Below are positions 28,685 through 38,599 of a DNA stretch of 64,000 nucleotides, in pieces. Where the stretch lies: positions 1-64,000 of the forward strand of contig CAWANF010000009.1 in NCBI GenBank assembly GCA_963783355.1, read 5' to 3'. How positions within the stretch are numbered: the first letter of the stretch is position 1; every line of letters starts with the position of its first letter. Position numbers and translations under genes: made by a program. This DNA comes from CAWANF01 sp963783355 (GTDB lineage Bacteria > Bacteroidota > Rhodothermia > Balneolales > DATFMH01). The notes under the pieces were generated by a model that worked only from the letters and a program-made list of their open reading frames with translations, did no database searches and was not told the origin of the DNA.

Positions 28685-30187
28685 TTAAAAAGTGTAACTC
28701 AACGACAAATGGAACAGAGTTGTTGATAGCTGGCTTACACTATTATTGTATTCACTGGCTACTTTACTGGAACTGCTTGCCGTTTCCTTTTGATTGAAAG
28801 CATGTTCCACAGCAAAATTTAAACGCAAAGGTGCTATTACCTGATAGCCTAAGCCCAGCATAACATGGTTTTCAACAATGGCCGGGAATACCGGGAATAC
28901 CGTTGATTTCGGGACTGGGTTACTTCCATAGACATAACCGGCCCGAACTGTGAAGCTGGAGTTCACATCATATTCACCACCGACTTTCACGATTACAGAA
29001 TTATTCCAATCCAACGGAAAATTAACCGTAAAATCCCCCTGGTTACCAAGCATTCTGTTAATATTGGCATTGTTACCGTTCTTCAGGCTTAACTCCATTT
29101 TATCAAAAGCGTTTTTCCAGTTCAGCCACATGGCATCCAATGAAATACGGAAATTTTCTGTCGCCTTTGCCGACATACCGAATCCAATTGTTTGGGGCAA
29201 GCTGAAACGTGCTTCCAAATTATATTCTGCTTTTACTCCGGCTGACATATCAATACCCATTTGTGAAAATTGCTGCATAACAGCAGTCTGGGCGTCCTGT
29301 TGTGTACTTCCCGGATTTTGCATCATATATCCCATGACAGCTTTACCGAATGCATCATTGAGCTGAGCTGTCATATCCATCGTTGCTTTTCCGTTTTTAT
29401 AAACGAGAGGCGTTGGCATCGAATAGCTTAACCCGAATGAAAGTCTGTCATTGGGTTTAAACGCAATACCGATTTTACCTGTGAAAGTAGTTGAAGTCAG
29501 GTTTTTCATGTTAGCAGCAGCAGTCACTTCGCTATATCCAAAACCACCCTGCGTCGGTGGAGCAGCGAACATATCTCCAAATGTCATACCCGTAGTTGGA
29601 TTGACAACACCCTTCATAACAGATGGGCTCAAACTATATGGAGTTTCGAATTCCATCATGCTGTAAACCAAATGAGCTGATGCCCCAATCGACAATTGGG
29701 GTGTCAGTTTGTAGGAAACCGATGGCCCGCCCTGCATCACAGCTAACATGGAGTGATATTTCATGGGGGTATAATTTCCGGATTGATCTACAAAAAGGGC
29801 GTGATCCATTGTAAAATCCGCACCCATACCGCCAGATGTAAAAAAGCCAAATCCCCATGCCAGCTTGCTGTCTGGATTACTATTTACATACGACAAACTC
29901 GGCAAAGGAAAATAATTTTTCTTACCGGCAACATCATTAATGGTATTTTGAAAATGAAGTGTCGGCGCCATTAAAGAAAAATTAAAATCCAGCATATTTT
30001 TATTGATAAATGAAATACCTGCAGGATTCGACATCATTAAAACCGGACTATCAAATGTTCCGATACTTGTTCCGCCCCGCCCCAACGTTCGGGCATTAAA
30101 ATCAATCAGTTGTGTCCCGTTTTGCGCTCTTAATAACGAAAACGGAACCAAAAGAAGAAATGTGATTAATATCAATTTTGTTCTCAT
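28685..30187 (-). CDS. OmpP1/FadL-family outer membrane protein
   Basis: 500 residues with a signal peptide (LILITFLLLVPFSLLRAQ). The mature N-terminus GTQLIDFNARTLGRGGTSIG and MMSNPAGISFINKNMLDFNF match the FadL hatch region, where NPA is nearly invariant. Alternating beta strands follow to the end FHLSLSYTF, closing with an aromatic residue as outer-membrane barrels do. Relatives import long-chain fatty acids or aromatic compounds. The gene stands alone. Confidence 0.82.
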   Translation of the reverse strand: MRTKLILITFLLLVPFSLLRAQNGTQLIDFNARTLGRGGTSIGTFDSPVLMMSNPAGISFINKNMLDFNFSLMAPTLHFQNTINDVAGKKNYFPLPSLSYVNSNPDSKLAWGFGFFTSGGMGADFTMDHALFVDQSGNYTPMKYHSMLAVMQGGPSVSYKLTPQLSIGASAHLVYSMMEFETPYSLSPSVMKGVVNPTTGMTFGDMFAAPPTQGGFGYSEVTAAANMKNLTSTTFTGKIGIAFKPNDRLSFGLSYSMPTPLVYKNGKATMDMTAQLNDAFGKAVMGYMMQNPGSTQQDAQTAVMQQFSQMGIDMSAGVKAEYNLEARFSLPQTIGFGMSAKATENFRISLDAMWLNWKNAFDKMELSLKNGNNANINRMLGNQGDFTVNFPLDWNNSVIVKVGGEYDVNSSFTVRAGYVYGSNPVPKSTVFPVFPAIVENHVMLGLGYQVIAPLRLNFAVEHAFNQKETASSSSKVASEYNNSVSQLSTTLFHLSLSYTF

Positions 30188-30655
30188 GGTTCAGATATCC
30201 TCTCTTTTAAAATGATTTGTGTGATATTAGAAGATCCCCGCTCCCCTTTTCAAATCCTCCACGAATGCAACAGAAAGGAACGGGCGATCTTGAAATAAAA
30301 AAAGAATTGAAATTTGAGTATATGACAAACGACTTCTCTTTTAAAAGCCAGATATTAAACCATCACACTGAGTTTTATTATGCCTTTCTTCAAGATGAAT
30401 ATGACGGAAATTCCGGCTTATTTAATGATTTTTTTAAATAGCTCTCTCTCTTTTGATTTTCAAAACATAATTCCCAGCCTCGTCAAAATAAACGGCCAGG
30501 AAATCTCTAGTTTATCAACCATCAGCATACCAATTTTTCGTCAAATTAATATTACTTTATGGTTATATAAATGTTTCACTTTTTTTAATTTAAGATATGA
30601 GATTCTTTTGTCCTAATATATTATTGCATTTTTTTAAACTTTTATAAATCCAATT
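30188..30655. other. AT-rich gap, no gene supported
   Basis: About 470 bases between the start of the porin gene and the end of the ArsC-like gene. Two short plus-strand frames overlap here but have no recognisable protein character. The porin promoter should be in the part nearest 30,188. Confidence 0.4.
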
Positions 30656-30994
30656 TTAAAGCAGTTCATTCACATTTTCCGGCGGCCGTCCAAGAATAGC
30701 CTTCTCCCCTTTAATGACAATGGGCCGTTCAATGAGTATAGGATTAGCAACCATCGCTTTAATCCATTCGTCTTCAGTCAGCTCCCGCCCCTTAAACTGT
30801 TCTTTAAAAATTTTCTCATTTTTACGAACTAACGCTTCTGCTTTTATGCCCAACATGGCAATGATATTCTTCAATTCCTGTTCTGAAGGAGGGTTCTCAA
30901 GATACTTGATAATCTCGGGATGAATATGATGCTCTTCAATGATTTTCAAAGTCTGCCTGCTTTTTCCACAGCGCGGGTTATGATAAATTTTCAT
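30656..30994 (-). CDS. arsC: ArsC/Spx-family glutaredoxin-like protein
   Basis: 112 residues. MKIYHNPRCGKSRQTLKIIE gives the family Cys (C9) with the following GKSR; then EIIKYLENPPSEQELKNIIA, and IERPIVIKGEKAILGRPPEN, which carries the arginines that hold oxyanions in glutaredoxin-type arsenate reductases. No arsenical permease or regulator is nearby, so it may be a general ArsC-like reductase. Confidence 0.8.
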   Translation of the reverse strand: MKIYHNPRCGKSRQTLKIIEEHHIHPEIIKYLENPPSEQELKNIIAMLGIKAEALVRKNEKIFKEQFKGRELTEDEWIKAMVANPILIERPIVIKGEKAILGRPPENVNELL

Positions 30995-31183
30995 GATACT
31001 CTTTTAATAAAATTTTCTATTTGGACTCAGCTATAAGATAAATGTTCATCAAATAAATCACAGAACAGCAGTAGAATAGAAACATATAATTTGAATACAA
31101 CCAAAAAGAGTCGAAAATTACAGGCATAAAATACATTCAATATTCATCAGAGAACCATTCTTATAACAACCGAATAAATTGCA

Positions 31184-31750
31184 ATGAACTCATTGAAAAT
31201 CCCAAAGAGTGAACCTCTCTTTTATGTTTCAGCCGTAACAGCAATTCTTGCCGTCATATTATTTATTGAAGTTGTCGATAAAAAGGGAGAAGCACCGAAA
31301 TACGGAACCTTTTCTTTTTCCAAAGAATTGAAATTGCCAGGTCATCCGACTGAAATCTACGACGCCATTACCGGGGACCTCAGTGCCTGGTGGGATCATA
31401 CTTTTTCAAAGAAACCAGCAAAATTTTACCTCGATCCCAAACCCGGAGGCGGATTTTATGAAATCTTTGATCAGGAGGGCAATGGTGTTTTACATGCTAC
31501 CGTGATTTATGCCGACCGTGGAAAAATGCTTCGATTTGACGGTCCGCTGGGCTTATCCGGCCGGGCTATCCATATGGTTTTTACTTATACGTTTAAATCG
31601 ATTCAGCCAGACTCAACCCTCCTGACGTTATCCGTTCATGCCGCAGGAGAAACCGGAGATTTTCAATCAGTTGTAGAAAAAGTTTGGGATCATTTCCTTT
31701 TCGAACGTTTCAAACCATATGTTGAATCCGGCGCCTACAAAAAGGAATGA
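31184..31750 (+). CDS. SRPBCC-family protein with N-terminal membrane anchor
   Basis: 188 residues. A hydrophobic stretch (FYVSAVTAILAVILFIEVV) anchors or exports the protein. The remainder resembles the START/Bet v1-like SRPBCC fold: FSFSKELKLPGHPTEIYDAI, WWDHTFSKKPAKFYLDPKPG, GRAIHMVFTYTFKSIQPDST, and a long C-terminal helix (VVEKVWDHFLFERFKPYVES). These bind hydrophobic ligands, but none can be named. It ends 40 bases before nhaA. Confidence 0.6.
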   Translation: MNSLKIPKSEPLFYVSAVTAILAVILFIEVVDKKGEAPKYGTFSFSKELKLPGHPTEIYDAITGDLSAWWDHTFSKKPAKFYLDPKPGGGFYEIFDQEGNGVLHATVIYADRGKMLRFDGPLGLSGRAIHMVFTYTFKSIQPDSTLLTLSVHAAGETGDFQSVVEKVWDHFLFERFKPYVESGAYKKE

Positions 31751-31790
31751 CTGGTTAACAGGCTTCGACAAATTTTAGAAAAATTCGGGT

Positions 31791-33107
31791 ATGATAAAGA
31801 AAATAAAAGGGCCGCAATATTCTTCGTTATTAAAACCATTTCAGGATTTTTTTTCCAGGGAAGCTTCAGGGGGAATCGTACTCATCATTTTTACAATTAT
31901 TGCCTTAATATGGGCGAATTCTTCATTTAGCCAGGTTTATCATTCCTTCTGGAATACCACTTTCACAATCGGAACCGGAACATACCATTTGTCCAAACCA
32001 CTTCTTCTTTGGATTAATGACGGCCTGATGGCTTTGTTCTTCTTCCTTGTCGGGCTCGAAATAAAAAGAGAAATATCGACCGGGGAACTTTCTCAACCCG
32101 GTAAGATAGTATTGCCGGTTTCTGCAGCTATTGGAGGAATGATTTTCCCGGCATTGATTTATTATTTTTTCAATTCCGGGAAAACCGGGCTCGACGGCTG
32201 GGCCATTCCGATAGCAACGGATATTGCATTTTCTCTTGGCATCCTCTCCCTGCTCGGCAACCGGATTCCAACAAATCTAAAGATATTTGTTACTGCCTTT
32301 GCCATCGTAGACGACATCGGTGCCGTTTTAATCATTGCCTTATTTTACACAACTGATTTATCCACCGTTTTTTTACTGGTATCCGGTATCATTTTTTTAT
32401 TCATGATTTTTTTGAATAAAAAGAATGTTCAGAAGTCCATATTCTATATCATACCCGGACTTTTATTATGGTTTATGTTATTGAAATCGGGTATTCATGC
32501 GACGATTGCCGGAATATTATGTGCGGTAACCATCCCTGCAATTAACCGAACGAACAGAAAGGAATTTACAGGCGGGATATTAAAATTAACCAAACGTTTC
32601 GATGTAATATCACTTACCTCAAAAGAAATCACCGATGAACAACGCAGTATTTTAACTCAAATACGAGAATCGACGCGCTCTGCCGAATCGATGCTTCAGC
32701 GTATGGAGCATGCTCTTTTACCCTGGGTGACTTTTTTTATAATTCCATTATTTGCACTCGCCAATGCAGGTGTTACTATAAATCTCGGCCTGTTAAACAA
32801 TTTCTTTAATCCGGTAACTATGGGAATTATTCTTGGATTATTTATAGGAAATCAGCTTGGGATTACCACTTTCACCTGGCTTGCTGTTAAAACAGGGATG
32901 GCAACCTTACCAACCGATATGCGATTTTATCACGTATACGGGGCCAGTTGTCTGGCAGGAATTGGATTTACCATGTCTTTGTTTGTAACCGGCTTGTCTT
33001 TTACAGATACGTTGTTGATTGATCAGGCAAAAATGGGAATCATCGTTGGTTCCATGTTGTCCGGCCTATCAGGATGGGTTCTTCTCCGGTTTCAAAATTC
33101 AAAATAA
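31791..33107 (+). CDS. nhaA: Na+/H+ antiporter NhaA
   Basis: 438 residues with about 12 membrane helices. It has FFFLVGLEIKREISTGEL, AIPIATDIAFSLGILSLLG (D144, equivalent to E. coli D133) and FVTAFAIVDDIGAVLIIALF (D174-D175, the ion-binding pair). The C-terminal half contains LHATIAG-type and GIGFTMSLFVTGLSF blocks. The protein exchanges sodium for protons and maintains pH and sodium balance. All catalytic residues are present, and the gene is intact. Confidence 0.93.
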   Translation: MIKKIKGPQYSSLLKPFQDFFSREASGGIVLIIFTIIALIWANSSFSQVYHSFWNTTFTIGTGTYHLSKPLLLWINDGLMALFFFLVGLEIKREISTGELSQPGKIVLPVSAAIGGMIFPALIYYFFNSGKTGLDGWAIPIATDIAFSLGILSLLGNRIPTNLKIFVTAFAIVDDIGAVLIIALFYTTDLSTVFLLVSGIIFLFMIFLNKKNVQKSIFYIIPGLLLWFMLLKSGIHATIAGILCAVTIPAINRTNRKEFTGGILKLTKRFDVISLTSKEITDEQRSILTQIRESTRSAESMLQRMEHALLPWVTFFIIPLFALANAGVTINLGLLNNFFNPVTMGIILGLFIGNQLGITTFTWLAVKTGMATLPTDMRFYHVYGASCLAGIGFTMSLFVTGLSFTDTLLIDQAKMGIIVGSMLSGLSGWVLLRFQNSK

Positions 33108-33209
33108 TGGTAAAAAACAATCCGGCTGTTGCGAAAAATCAATTTAAAAAGTAACGTTAGGACATGAGGTTCCGTTATCATTATTCATTCTTGAAAGAGG
33201 ATCATTATT

Positions 33210-33683
33210 ATGAAGAGGAATTATTATCATTTTGCCTTTTTTGCCATACTTATATTCCTTGTTTCCTGTTCCGGATCGAAAGAAACATCTAAAACGTCTT
33301 CCGGCTTCACTTTAAAACCGGATAGTAAAGTCAATACCTTTTTTTATAAAGATCCTTTTCTTAAAGTTCGGAAATCGGTCATCAACTCTTTACAGGATGC
33401 CGACATGTTTATTAAAGATGCCCGGGATTATAACCCGAATACATTGCTTTTGGTGGCCAGGTACGATAATATTCACACCTTGTTTATGCCGCAGGTCCTC
33501 GAGCTCAATGTCTATATTTCACAAATGAAAACAGGTCAAATCAGGGTTTATACGCCAAAACCTGATCCCAAACAGTTCACGGCACGCGCATCTATCGAGC
33601 GTTATGAAACATATATCCATTCTCTGTTAAAAAAGAAACTGAATTTGGTCAAGACCTCCTTCACAGATGACGATGGAATCTAA
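33210..33683 (+). CDS. Hypothetical lipoprotein
   Basis: 157 residues after a GAGGA-type ribosome site. MKRNYYHFAFFAILIFLVSC is a lipoprotein signal with the Cys at 20, followed by a Ser/Thr/Lys linker. The mature domain (PDSKVNTFFYKDPFLKVRKS, DARDYNPNTLLLVARYDNIH) is mixed alpha/beta and resembles no family I know. The C-terminus is a basic helix. Confidence 0.55.
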   Translation: MKRNYYHFAFFAILIFLVSCSGSKETSKTSSGFTLKPDSKVNTFFYKDPFLKVRKSVINSLQDADMFIKDARDYNPNTLLLVARYDNIHTLFMPQVLELNVYISQMKTGQIRVYTPKPDPKQFTARASIERYETYIHSLLKKKLNLVKTSFTDDDGI

Positions 33684-33846
33684 ATAATACCTGAGTCTGT
33701 CCTGCCCGATTCTTTTCATTGGTGTCATTAATACGAATATTGCATTTTCTAGTCATCTTAGTTTGAAAGACCGCTGTTAAATTATTAACCTGTTATTCGT
33801 GTAATTGTGGTTAAATACAAGTGTAGTAATAAGTTATATAGTAATA

Positions 33847-34323
33847 ATGGACCAGGTAGAAGGTGCCGTAACATATCATCCGGAGAATTACGACGAATTT
33901 CAGTTGGTTGTCAAATGGATACTTATCCTGGCAGGAACGGTATACATTCTGTTGTTCCTGGAAAAATGGATCACCAACGAATATAATTTCAATATTTTCT
34001 TTTACCTCCTTTTCGGTTTAACGATGCTATCCTATCCCATCATTTATCCCAAGCATGTCATATATAAAGAAAATTTTATCATCCTGAATACTATCGGATT
34101 GGAAGCAAAAAGCCAGTGGACAATAGCTAAACACTGGAAATGGGAACGAATCATGGAAATTTCTATGAACAGAAAAATCATCAAGATTACTTTTACGAGT
34201 GGTTTGGTCGATGAAATAAAACTATCGTTATACTCAAAAAATCAGGTTGACTGTATTAAAAACCAAATCAGAGACATCATATATGATAGAAATATTAAAA
34301 TGTGCGAAGAAGGCCATGTTTAA
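33847..34323 (+). CDS. Hypothetical two-helix membrane protein
   Basis: Taken from ATG 33847 (a TTG at 33805 gives 14 more residues). Two membrane helices (LVVKWILILAGTVYILLFLE and NIFFYLLFGLTMLSYPIIYP) precede a soluble domain with KHVIYKENFIILNTIGLEAK and NRKIIKITFTSGLVDEIKLS. The layout is like bacterial PH-type membrane proteins, but I cannot assign a family. It ends with a Cys/Glu-rich tail. Confidence 0.5.
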   Translation: MDQVEGAVTYHPENYDEFQLVVKWILILAGTVYILLFLEKWITNEYNFNIFFYLLFGLTMLSYPIIYPKHVIYKENFIILNTIGLEAKSQWTIAKHWKWERIMEISMNRKIIKITFTSGLVDEIKLSLYSKNQVDCIKNQIRDIIYDRNIKMCEEGHV

Positions 34324-34557
34324 GAGTTTAATAAAACAGGGACTCGCTCTTTCTTATGAACTCTAATCTCAGCTATCAGCAAATTCAGGAAATAAAAAAC
34401 AATTATCATATCGACTGGAGTTTATCCGAGTCATAACAAAGCAATCTAATTATAAGAATTTATAACACGCCAACCGCTCTCCGTCAACTTTTTTCGATTA
34501 TTCTCAGTTACAACATAAAGAAGTCAATTTTTTATCTTGAAACACAGGGGATATATC

Positions 34558-35202
34558 ATGAATATTGGAATTCTTGGTTCCGGTGATGTCGGACAGTCTT
34601 TAGGAACAGGATTTACAGCGCTGGGACATGATGTTATGATGGGTTCTCGCACCCCGGAAAGTGAGAAAATCAGGGATTGGAAAAAACGAGCCGGAAGTCG
34701 TGCTTTATCTGGCACATTTGAAGAGACGGCTGCTTTTGCCCATGTTGCCGTACTCGCTTCGCTTTGGTCAGGAACTAAAAATCTTCTTAAACTGGCCGGG
34801 CCTCAAAATCTTGAGGATAAAGTGGTCATTGATGTGACTAATCCTCTTCTTTTTGATGAAAACAAACCACCCAGATTAGCTCTTGGACATACCGATTCCG
34901 GCGGGGAACAAATACAGCGATGGCTGCCAAAATCACATGTAGTCAAAGCATTTAATATTGTCGGCCATAGCCATATGATCAATCCGGATTTTCCCGATGG
35001 CCCGCCGGATATGTTCATATGCGGGAATGACCCGGTTGCCAAGGAAACGGTGGACGAAATTTGCAGGGAATTTGGATGGTCGGTTATCGATATTGGAGGA
35101 ATTGAAGGCTCCCGTTTGCTGGAACCAATGTGCATTTTGTGGGTTCAGTATGGCATCAATTCCGGGACATGGAACCACGCTTTCAAGCTGTTGCGAAAAT
35201 AA
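34558..35202 (+). CDS. NADPH-dependent F420 reductase-like oxidoreductase
   Basis: 214 residues from ATG 34558, chosen because the Rossmann strand starts there: MNIGILGSGDVGQSLGTGFT, then VMMGSRTPES for the phosphate of NADP. LEDKVVIDVTNPLLFDENKP and VVKAFNIVGHSHMINPDFPD follow, as in the F420-dependent NADP reductase family. In bacteria without F420 such proteins probably act on other substrates. The C-terminus IDIGGIEGSRLLEPMCILWV closes the fold. Confidence 0.75.
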   Translation: MNIGILGSGDVGQSLGTGFTALGHDVMMGSRTPESEKIRDWKKRAGSRALSGTFEETAAFAHVAVLASLWSGTKNLLKLAGPQNLEDKVVIDVTNPLLFDENKPPRLALGHTDSGGEQIQRWLPKSHVVKAFNIVGHSHMINPDFPDGPPDMFICGNDPVAKETVDEICREFGWSVIDIGGIEGSRLLEPMCILWVQYGINSGTWNHAFKLLRK

Positions 35203-35384
35203 CTTCACCACGGAAACATAGTTTTTAGCTGATACTGCCATAATTCATTGCTTTTCAAAGCGTATTCAAAATTCTCCCAAAACAATTTATTTTACTTCCA
35301 TTTTATTAAATAGCACTTCAATACTCTGCTAATTATATTCGACGAAAAGAATACGAGAGAATTTAGCCCGGATACGCTGAATTT

Positions 35385-36104
35385 ATGATTTACCTGAGAA
35401 GCATATTTGCTGTTATCTTCGCATTATTTCTGTTTGCCATCGCTGTACCACTAGCTCTGATCCTAATCCTTTTTTCTTTCGGTGCCCTTCAAAGCTACGT
35501 TATTGAGCATTTTGGAAGAATCATTGGCCGAAGTGTTTTGGCTGCGGCAGGAATAAAAATGAATATTCAACAGATTGGAGAACCAGTCGAACATTCGGTT
35601 ATATATACGATTAATCACAGTTCGACCCTGGATTTGCTGGTTATCATCGGACTCGGACTCCCGTGTGTTCGTTTCATTGCTAAGCACGAATTACAGTACA
35701 ATCCCCTTTTCTTCATGCTTGGCAATCTTACGGGTCAGGTTTTTATCAATCGGAAGAAATCGGAAAAAGCTGTAGCCAATATTCAAAAGGCTTATAACAA
35801 AATAATAAAGAATCAGCTCTCTGTACTGGTAGCGCCGGAAGGCTCCCGCAAACATCTGGGTATCATCGGACCTTTTAAAAAAGGTGCTTTCCGCATGGCA
35901 ATTGATTTAAACTATCCCATTGTTCCCATCTATGTCCACCGGGCTTCAGAACTGAGTGCCGGAGGTTCACTTCTTACAAAACCCGGCACGTTGGATGTTT
36001 ATATTCACCCACCCATCGATACAACAGGCTGGTCATTAGATACCCTTGATGAACATATCGAATTTGTACGGAATAAATACCTCGAATGGGCCAAAACAGA
36101 ATGA
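35385..36104 (+). CDS. 1-acyl-sn-glycerol-3-phosphate acyltransferase-like protein
   Basis: 239 residues. An N-terminal membrane segment (residues 5-34) precedes the acyltransferase domain with NHSSTLDLL at 77-85 (the catalytic HX4D, H78 and D83), FINRK at 120-124 and PEGSR at 151-155, then YPIVPIYVH. All four PlsC blocks are present. It would acylate lysophosphatidic acid in membrane lipid synthesis. It ends 26 bases before the CYTH gene. Confidence 0.85.
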   Translation: MIYLRSIFAVIFALFLFAIAVPLALILILFSFGALQSYVIEHFGRIIGRSVLAAAGIKMNIQQIGEPVEHSVIYTINHSSTLDLLVIIGLGLPCVRFIAKHELQYNPLFFMLGNLTGQVFINRKKSEKAVANIQKAYNKIIKNQLSVLVAPEGSRKHLGIIGPFKKGAFRMAIDLNYPIVPIYVHRASELSAGGSLLTKPGTLDVYIHPPIDTTGWSLDTLDEHIEFVRNKYLEWAKTE

Positions 36105-36130
36105 TATTCAGAATTTTCAAAATATAATAC

Positions 36131-36643
36131 ATGGAACATACGCTCATCGAAATCAAGGCAAAATGCCATTACCCGGATAAAATCAGAGAAATTCTCAAGG
36201 AGTCGGATGCCGATTTTAAAGGAACAGATCAACAAACAGATACCTATTTTAACTGTCCGAACGGAAGGTTAAAGTTGCGACAGGGCTTGATCGAAAATAA
36301 CCTGATTTTCTATAAACGGGCCAATCTATCGGGGCCCAAACAATCGGATGTTCAGCTTTTCCCGGTCAAAGAACAGTCTGATTCTCTGAAAAGTATACTT
36401 GTTGAAACGATGGGAATCTACAAAACGGTTTCCAAGAAAAGAGAGATCTATTTTATTGATAACGTGAAATTTCATATCGATACCGTCGAAAACCTAGGCT
36501 ATTTCATGGAAATAGAGGCTATCGGAACGGCCGGGGAAACTTCAGTCGAAGAATTACGCACTCAGTGCCAGTATTATCTCGATCTTTTCGGCATCCGTGA
36601 AGAGGATCTGATGACTCATTCTTATAGTGATATGCTTTCCTGA
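36131..36643 (+). CDS. CYTH-domain protein (class IV adenylate cyclase-like)
   Basis: 170 residues. The start LIEIKAKCHYPDKIREIL matches the CyaB/CYTH opening, followed by DTYFNCPNGRLKLRQGLIEN (R-L-K-L-R of the phosphate tunnel), LIFYKRANLSGPKQSDVQ, and VENLGYFMEIEAIG near the end. CYTH enzymes bind triphosphates with two metals and act as adenylate cyclases, thiamine triphosphatases or RNA triphosphatases. Which reaction this one performs cannot be read from sequence. Confidence 0.75.
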   Translation: MEHTLIEIKAKCHYPDKIREILKESDADFKGTDQQTDTYFNCPNGRLKLRQGLIENNLIFYKRANLSGPKQSDVQLFPVKEQSDSLKSILVETMGIYKTVSKKREIYFIDNVKFHIDTVENLGYFMEIEAIGTAGETSVEELRTQCQYYLDLFGIREEDLMTHSYSDMLS

Positions 36644-36782
36644 CTGGTAACAGTTTCTTAAAAAAGAAATTAATGAGTTTTTGATATATTAAATTCCGAT
36701 CTTTATTACGTGTTTTCTGCCAATATCTTAGTTAAGATTATTCATCAGAAAAATTATTTGTTCAACATAAATACAAATCATC

Positions 36783-37676
36783 ATGATTAGATCCGGGCTT
36801 ACCGATGATAAAAACTACATCATTGCAGGAATAGGCGAATTACTTTGGGATATTTATCCGGATTTCAAACGGGCCGGAGGTGCACCTTCTAATGTTGCCT
36901 ATCATACTTCCGCACTGGGCAATCAGGGCATCATCCTGAGCAAAATCGGAATGGATGATTTGGGTATGGAGATAGAGCAATTTCTGTGGAATCGCAAGGT
37001 TGATACAAGTTATCTGCAAAAAGATATCCAACATCCTACCGGAACCGTTATTGTTGAAATAAAGGATAACGAACCAAACTATAGCATCACTGGGAATGTA
37101 GCATGGGATTACCTGGAGCTGACACCAGAATGGACGGAATTGACCAGGAATCTGGATGCTGTTAGCTTTGGAATATTGGCACAACGCAGCCCGGTCAGCA
37201 AAGCAACGATTCAAAAATTTCTAACAAAGATACCCTCCTCTACACTTAAGGTATTAGATGTAAATCTTCGCAAACCCTTTTATACAAAGGAGATACTTTT
37301 AAATTCGATACAACATGCCAATGTTATAAAGATGAATGAGGATGAATATCACACCCTCAGCGAAATTTTTGATGTTGGCAAACTCGAAAACTGGCTGTTT
37401 TATGATCAGGATATTGCAATCATTTGCCTTACCAAAGGTAAAAATGGCAGCGAATTAATTCTAAAAGAACGTCATATTAAATGTGGCACAGAATTGCTCG
37501 ATACTTCGAATGGCGACAACGTAGGTGCCGGTGATGCCTTTACCGCTGCTTTGATTCACAACCTTTTGCATAAAGCTCAATTGGAAACGGCACTCCGATC
37601 AGCAAGTGTTTATGCTGCAAAAGTAGCAGCACGAAAAGGAGCGATGCCGGATATGAGTGATTTAAAACGCCCTTAA
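36783..37676 (+). CDS. PfkB-family sugar kinase (fructokinase-like)
   Basis: 297 residues. GIGELLWDIYPDFKRAGGAPSN gives the substrate-binding GGAPSNVA (32-39), and NVGAGDAFTAALIHN (246-260) holds the ATP/catalytic base motif GAGD. VNLRKPFY and KMNEDEYHTL lie in their usual positions. The layout fits fructokinases best. Its stop codon overlaps the end of the convergent small gene by four bases. Confidence 0.85.
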   Translation: MIRSGLTDDKNYIIAGIGELLWDIYPDFKRAGGAPSNVAYHTSALGNQGIILSKIGMDDLGMEIEQFLWNRKVDTSYLQKDIQHPTGTVIVEIKDNEPNYSITGNVAWDYLELTPEWTELTRNLDAVSFGILAQRSPVSKATIQKFLTKIPSSTLKVLDVNLRKPFYTKEILLNSIQHANVIKMNEDEYHTLSEIFDVGKLENWLFYDQDIAIICLTKGKNGSELILKERHIKCGTELLDTSNGDNVGAGDAFTAALIHNLLHKAQLETALRSASVYAAKVAARKGAMPDMSDLKRP

Positions 37677-37885
37677 TGGCTTATGATAGGATCTTTGTAT
37701 TTCAGCCTGACACTGAACGAAACATCCCGATCATCGTTCAGTGCAATTTCATTTTCATCGTTAAAACTCTCATAACTCATATCCGTAACTTTGCAGGTGC
37801 ACTCTTCTTCAAGGTATTCCCCAACAGCTTTAGAAATGAGTTCTTCAAGTTGAATTCGAGATAATGTCTTCAGTTTATTGCTCAT
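37673..37885 (-). CDS. Small acidic hypothetical protein
   Basis: 70 residues from ATG 37885. A helical start (LKTLSRIQLEELISKAVGEY) is followed by EEECTCKVTDMSYESFNDEN and a beta-like C-terminus (VSFSVRLKYKDP). No family is recognised. Its 3' end overlaps the kinase gene by four bases on the other strand, a spacing that real convergent genes often show. Confidence 0.45.
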   Translation of the reverse strand: MSNKLKTLSRIQLEELISKAVGEYLEEECTCKVTDMSYESFNDENEIALNDDRDVSFSVRLKYKDPIISH

Positions 37886-37986
37886 AGAATTCTTTTATTT
37901 CCATTCCGGTTTATAAAGAATAACAGGAATCGAAATTCATTCATTTCATTCAGCCTAAAAAAAATATAGAAATCGGGATGAAATAT

Positions 37987-38502
37987 TCAGGATCGCTGTA
38001 TCCCGCGAATCGTTCTTTTTAAACGAAACAGTAATGGAATACTCAGCAAAACGATGGGAATGAAGATGACGGACACCAATAAAAAATATCCCCATTCAAG
38101 CTGTCCGACTGTGAAAACATCATACAAGTACGAAATGCTTAGTGGCCAGACAAAAAGCAGTCCGGTCAGCAAACCGGGAGCATATTTCCTGGTCACGATG
38201 GTAGTAATGAGATGCGGCATCAAAATATTCAGACTTTGTCCAAGAGCATAGGCCGCAAAGAGATAATTCCAAATCGATGTGGTTCCGAAAATGGTCGCTA
38301 ATAACGCAATGACAAACAATAATACCGTAAGTACAGTGACCGCAAAGCGGAATTCGGATGCATCAACCGGCCGGCGCCACTTGTCCGTTTTCTTTTGCGA
38401 CCAAGCTGGCAACCAAATCACTTCCTCGATATTATGAAACGTTATTGCAGCCGTAACAATCCAAATGAAAAAGGAATTATCCAAAACGAATCCTGCATTC
38501 AA
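37987..38502 (-). CDS. HXXEE-domain membrane protein
   Basis: 171 residues, about five membrane segments. HNIEE at residues 23-27 is the motif that names the family. A later His in the membrane (LNILMPHLITTIVTRKYAPG) fits the second conserved position. The C-terminus is basic. The family is of unknown function, possibly a membrane enzyme because of its conserved His and Glu residues in helices. Confidence 0.7.
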   Translation of the reverse strand: MNAGFVLDNSFFIWIVTAAITFHNIEEVIWLPAWSQKKTDKWRRPVDASEFRFAVTVLTVLLFVIALLATIFGTTSIWNYLFAAYALGQSLNILMPHLITTIVTRKYAPGLLTGLLFVWPLSISYLYDVFTVGQLEWGYFLLVSVIFIPIVLLSIPLLFRLKRTIRGIQRS

Positions 38503-38599
38503 AAAATGATCTGAATATTTTTCTTTAATGTATGGAACAGACGACAGGATATAAAGGTCTGAATTTAAAAATTAGATGATCATTTTATTTCGACTGAAC

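Noticed and set aside
30217..30616. Two small plus-strand frames upstream of the porin gene
   Set aside because: No hydrophobic pattern, motif or ribosome site; they overlap each other and probably cover promoter DNA.
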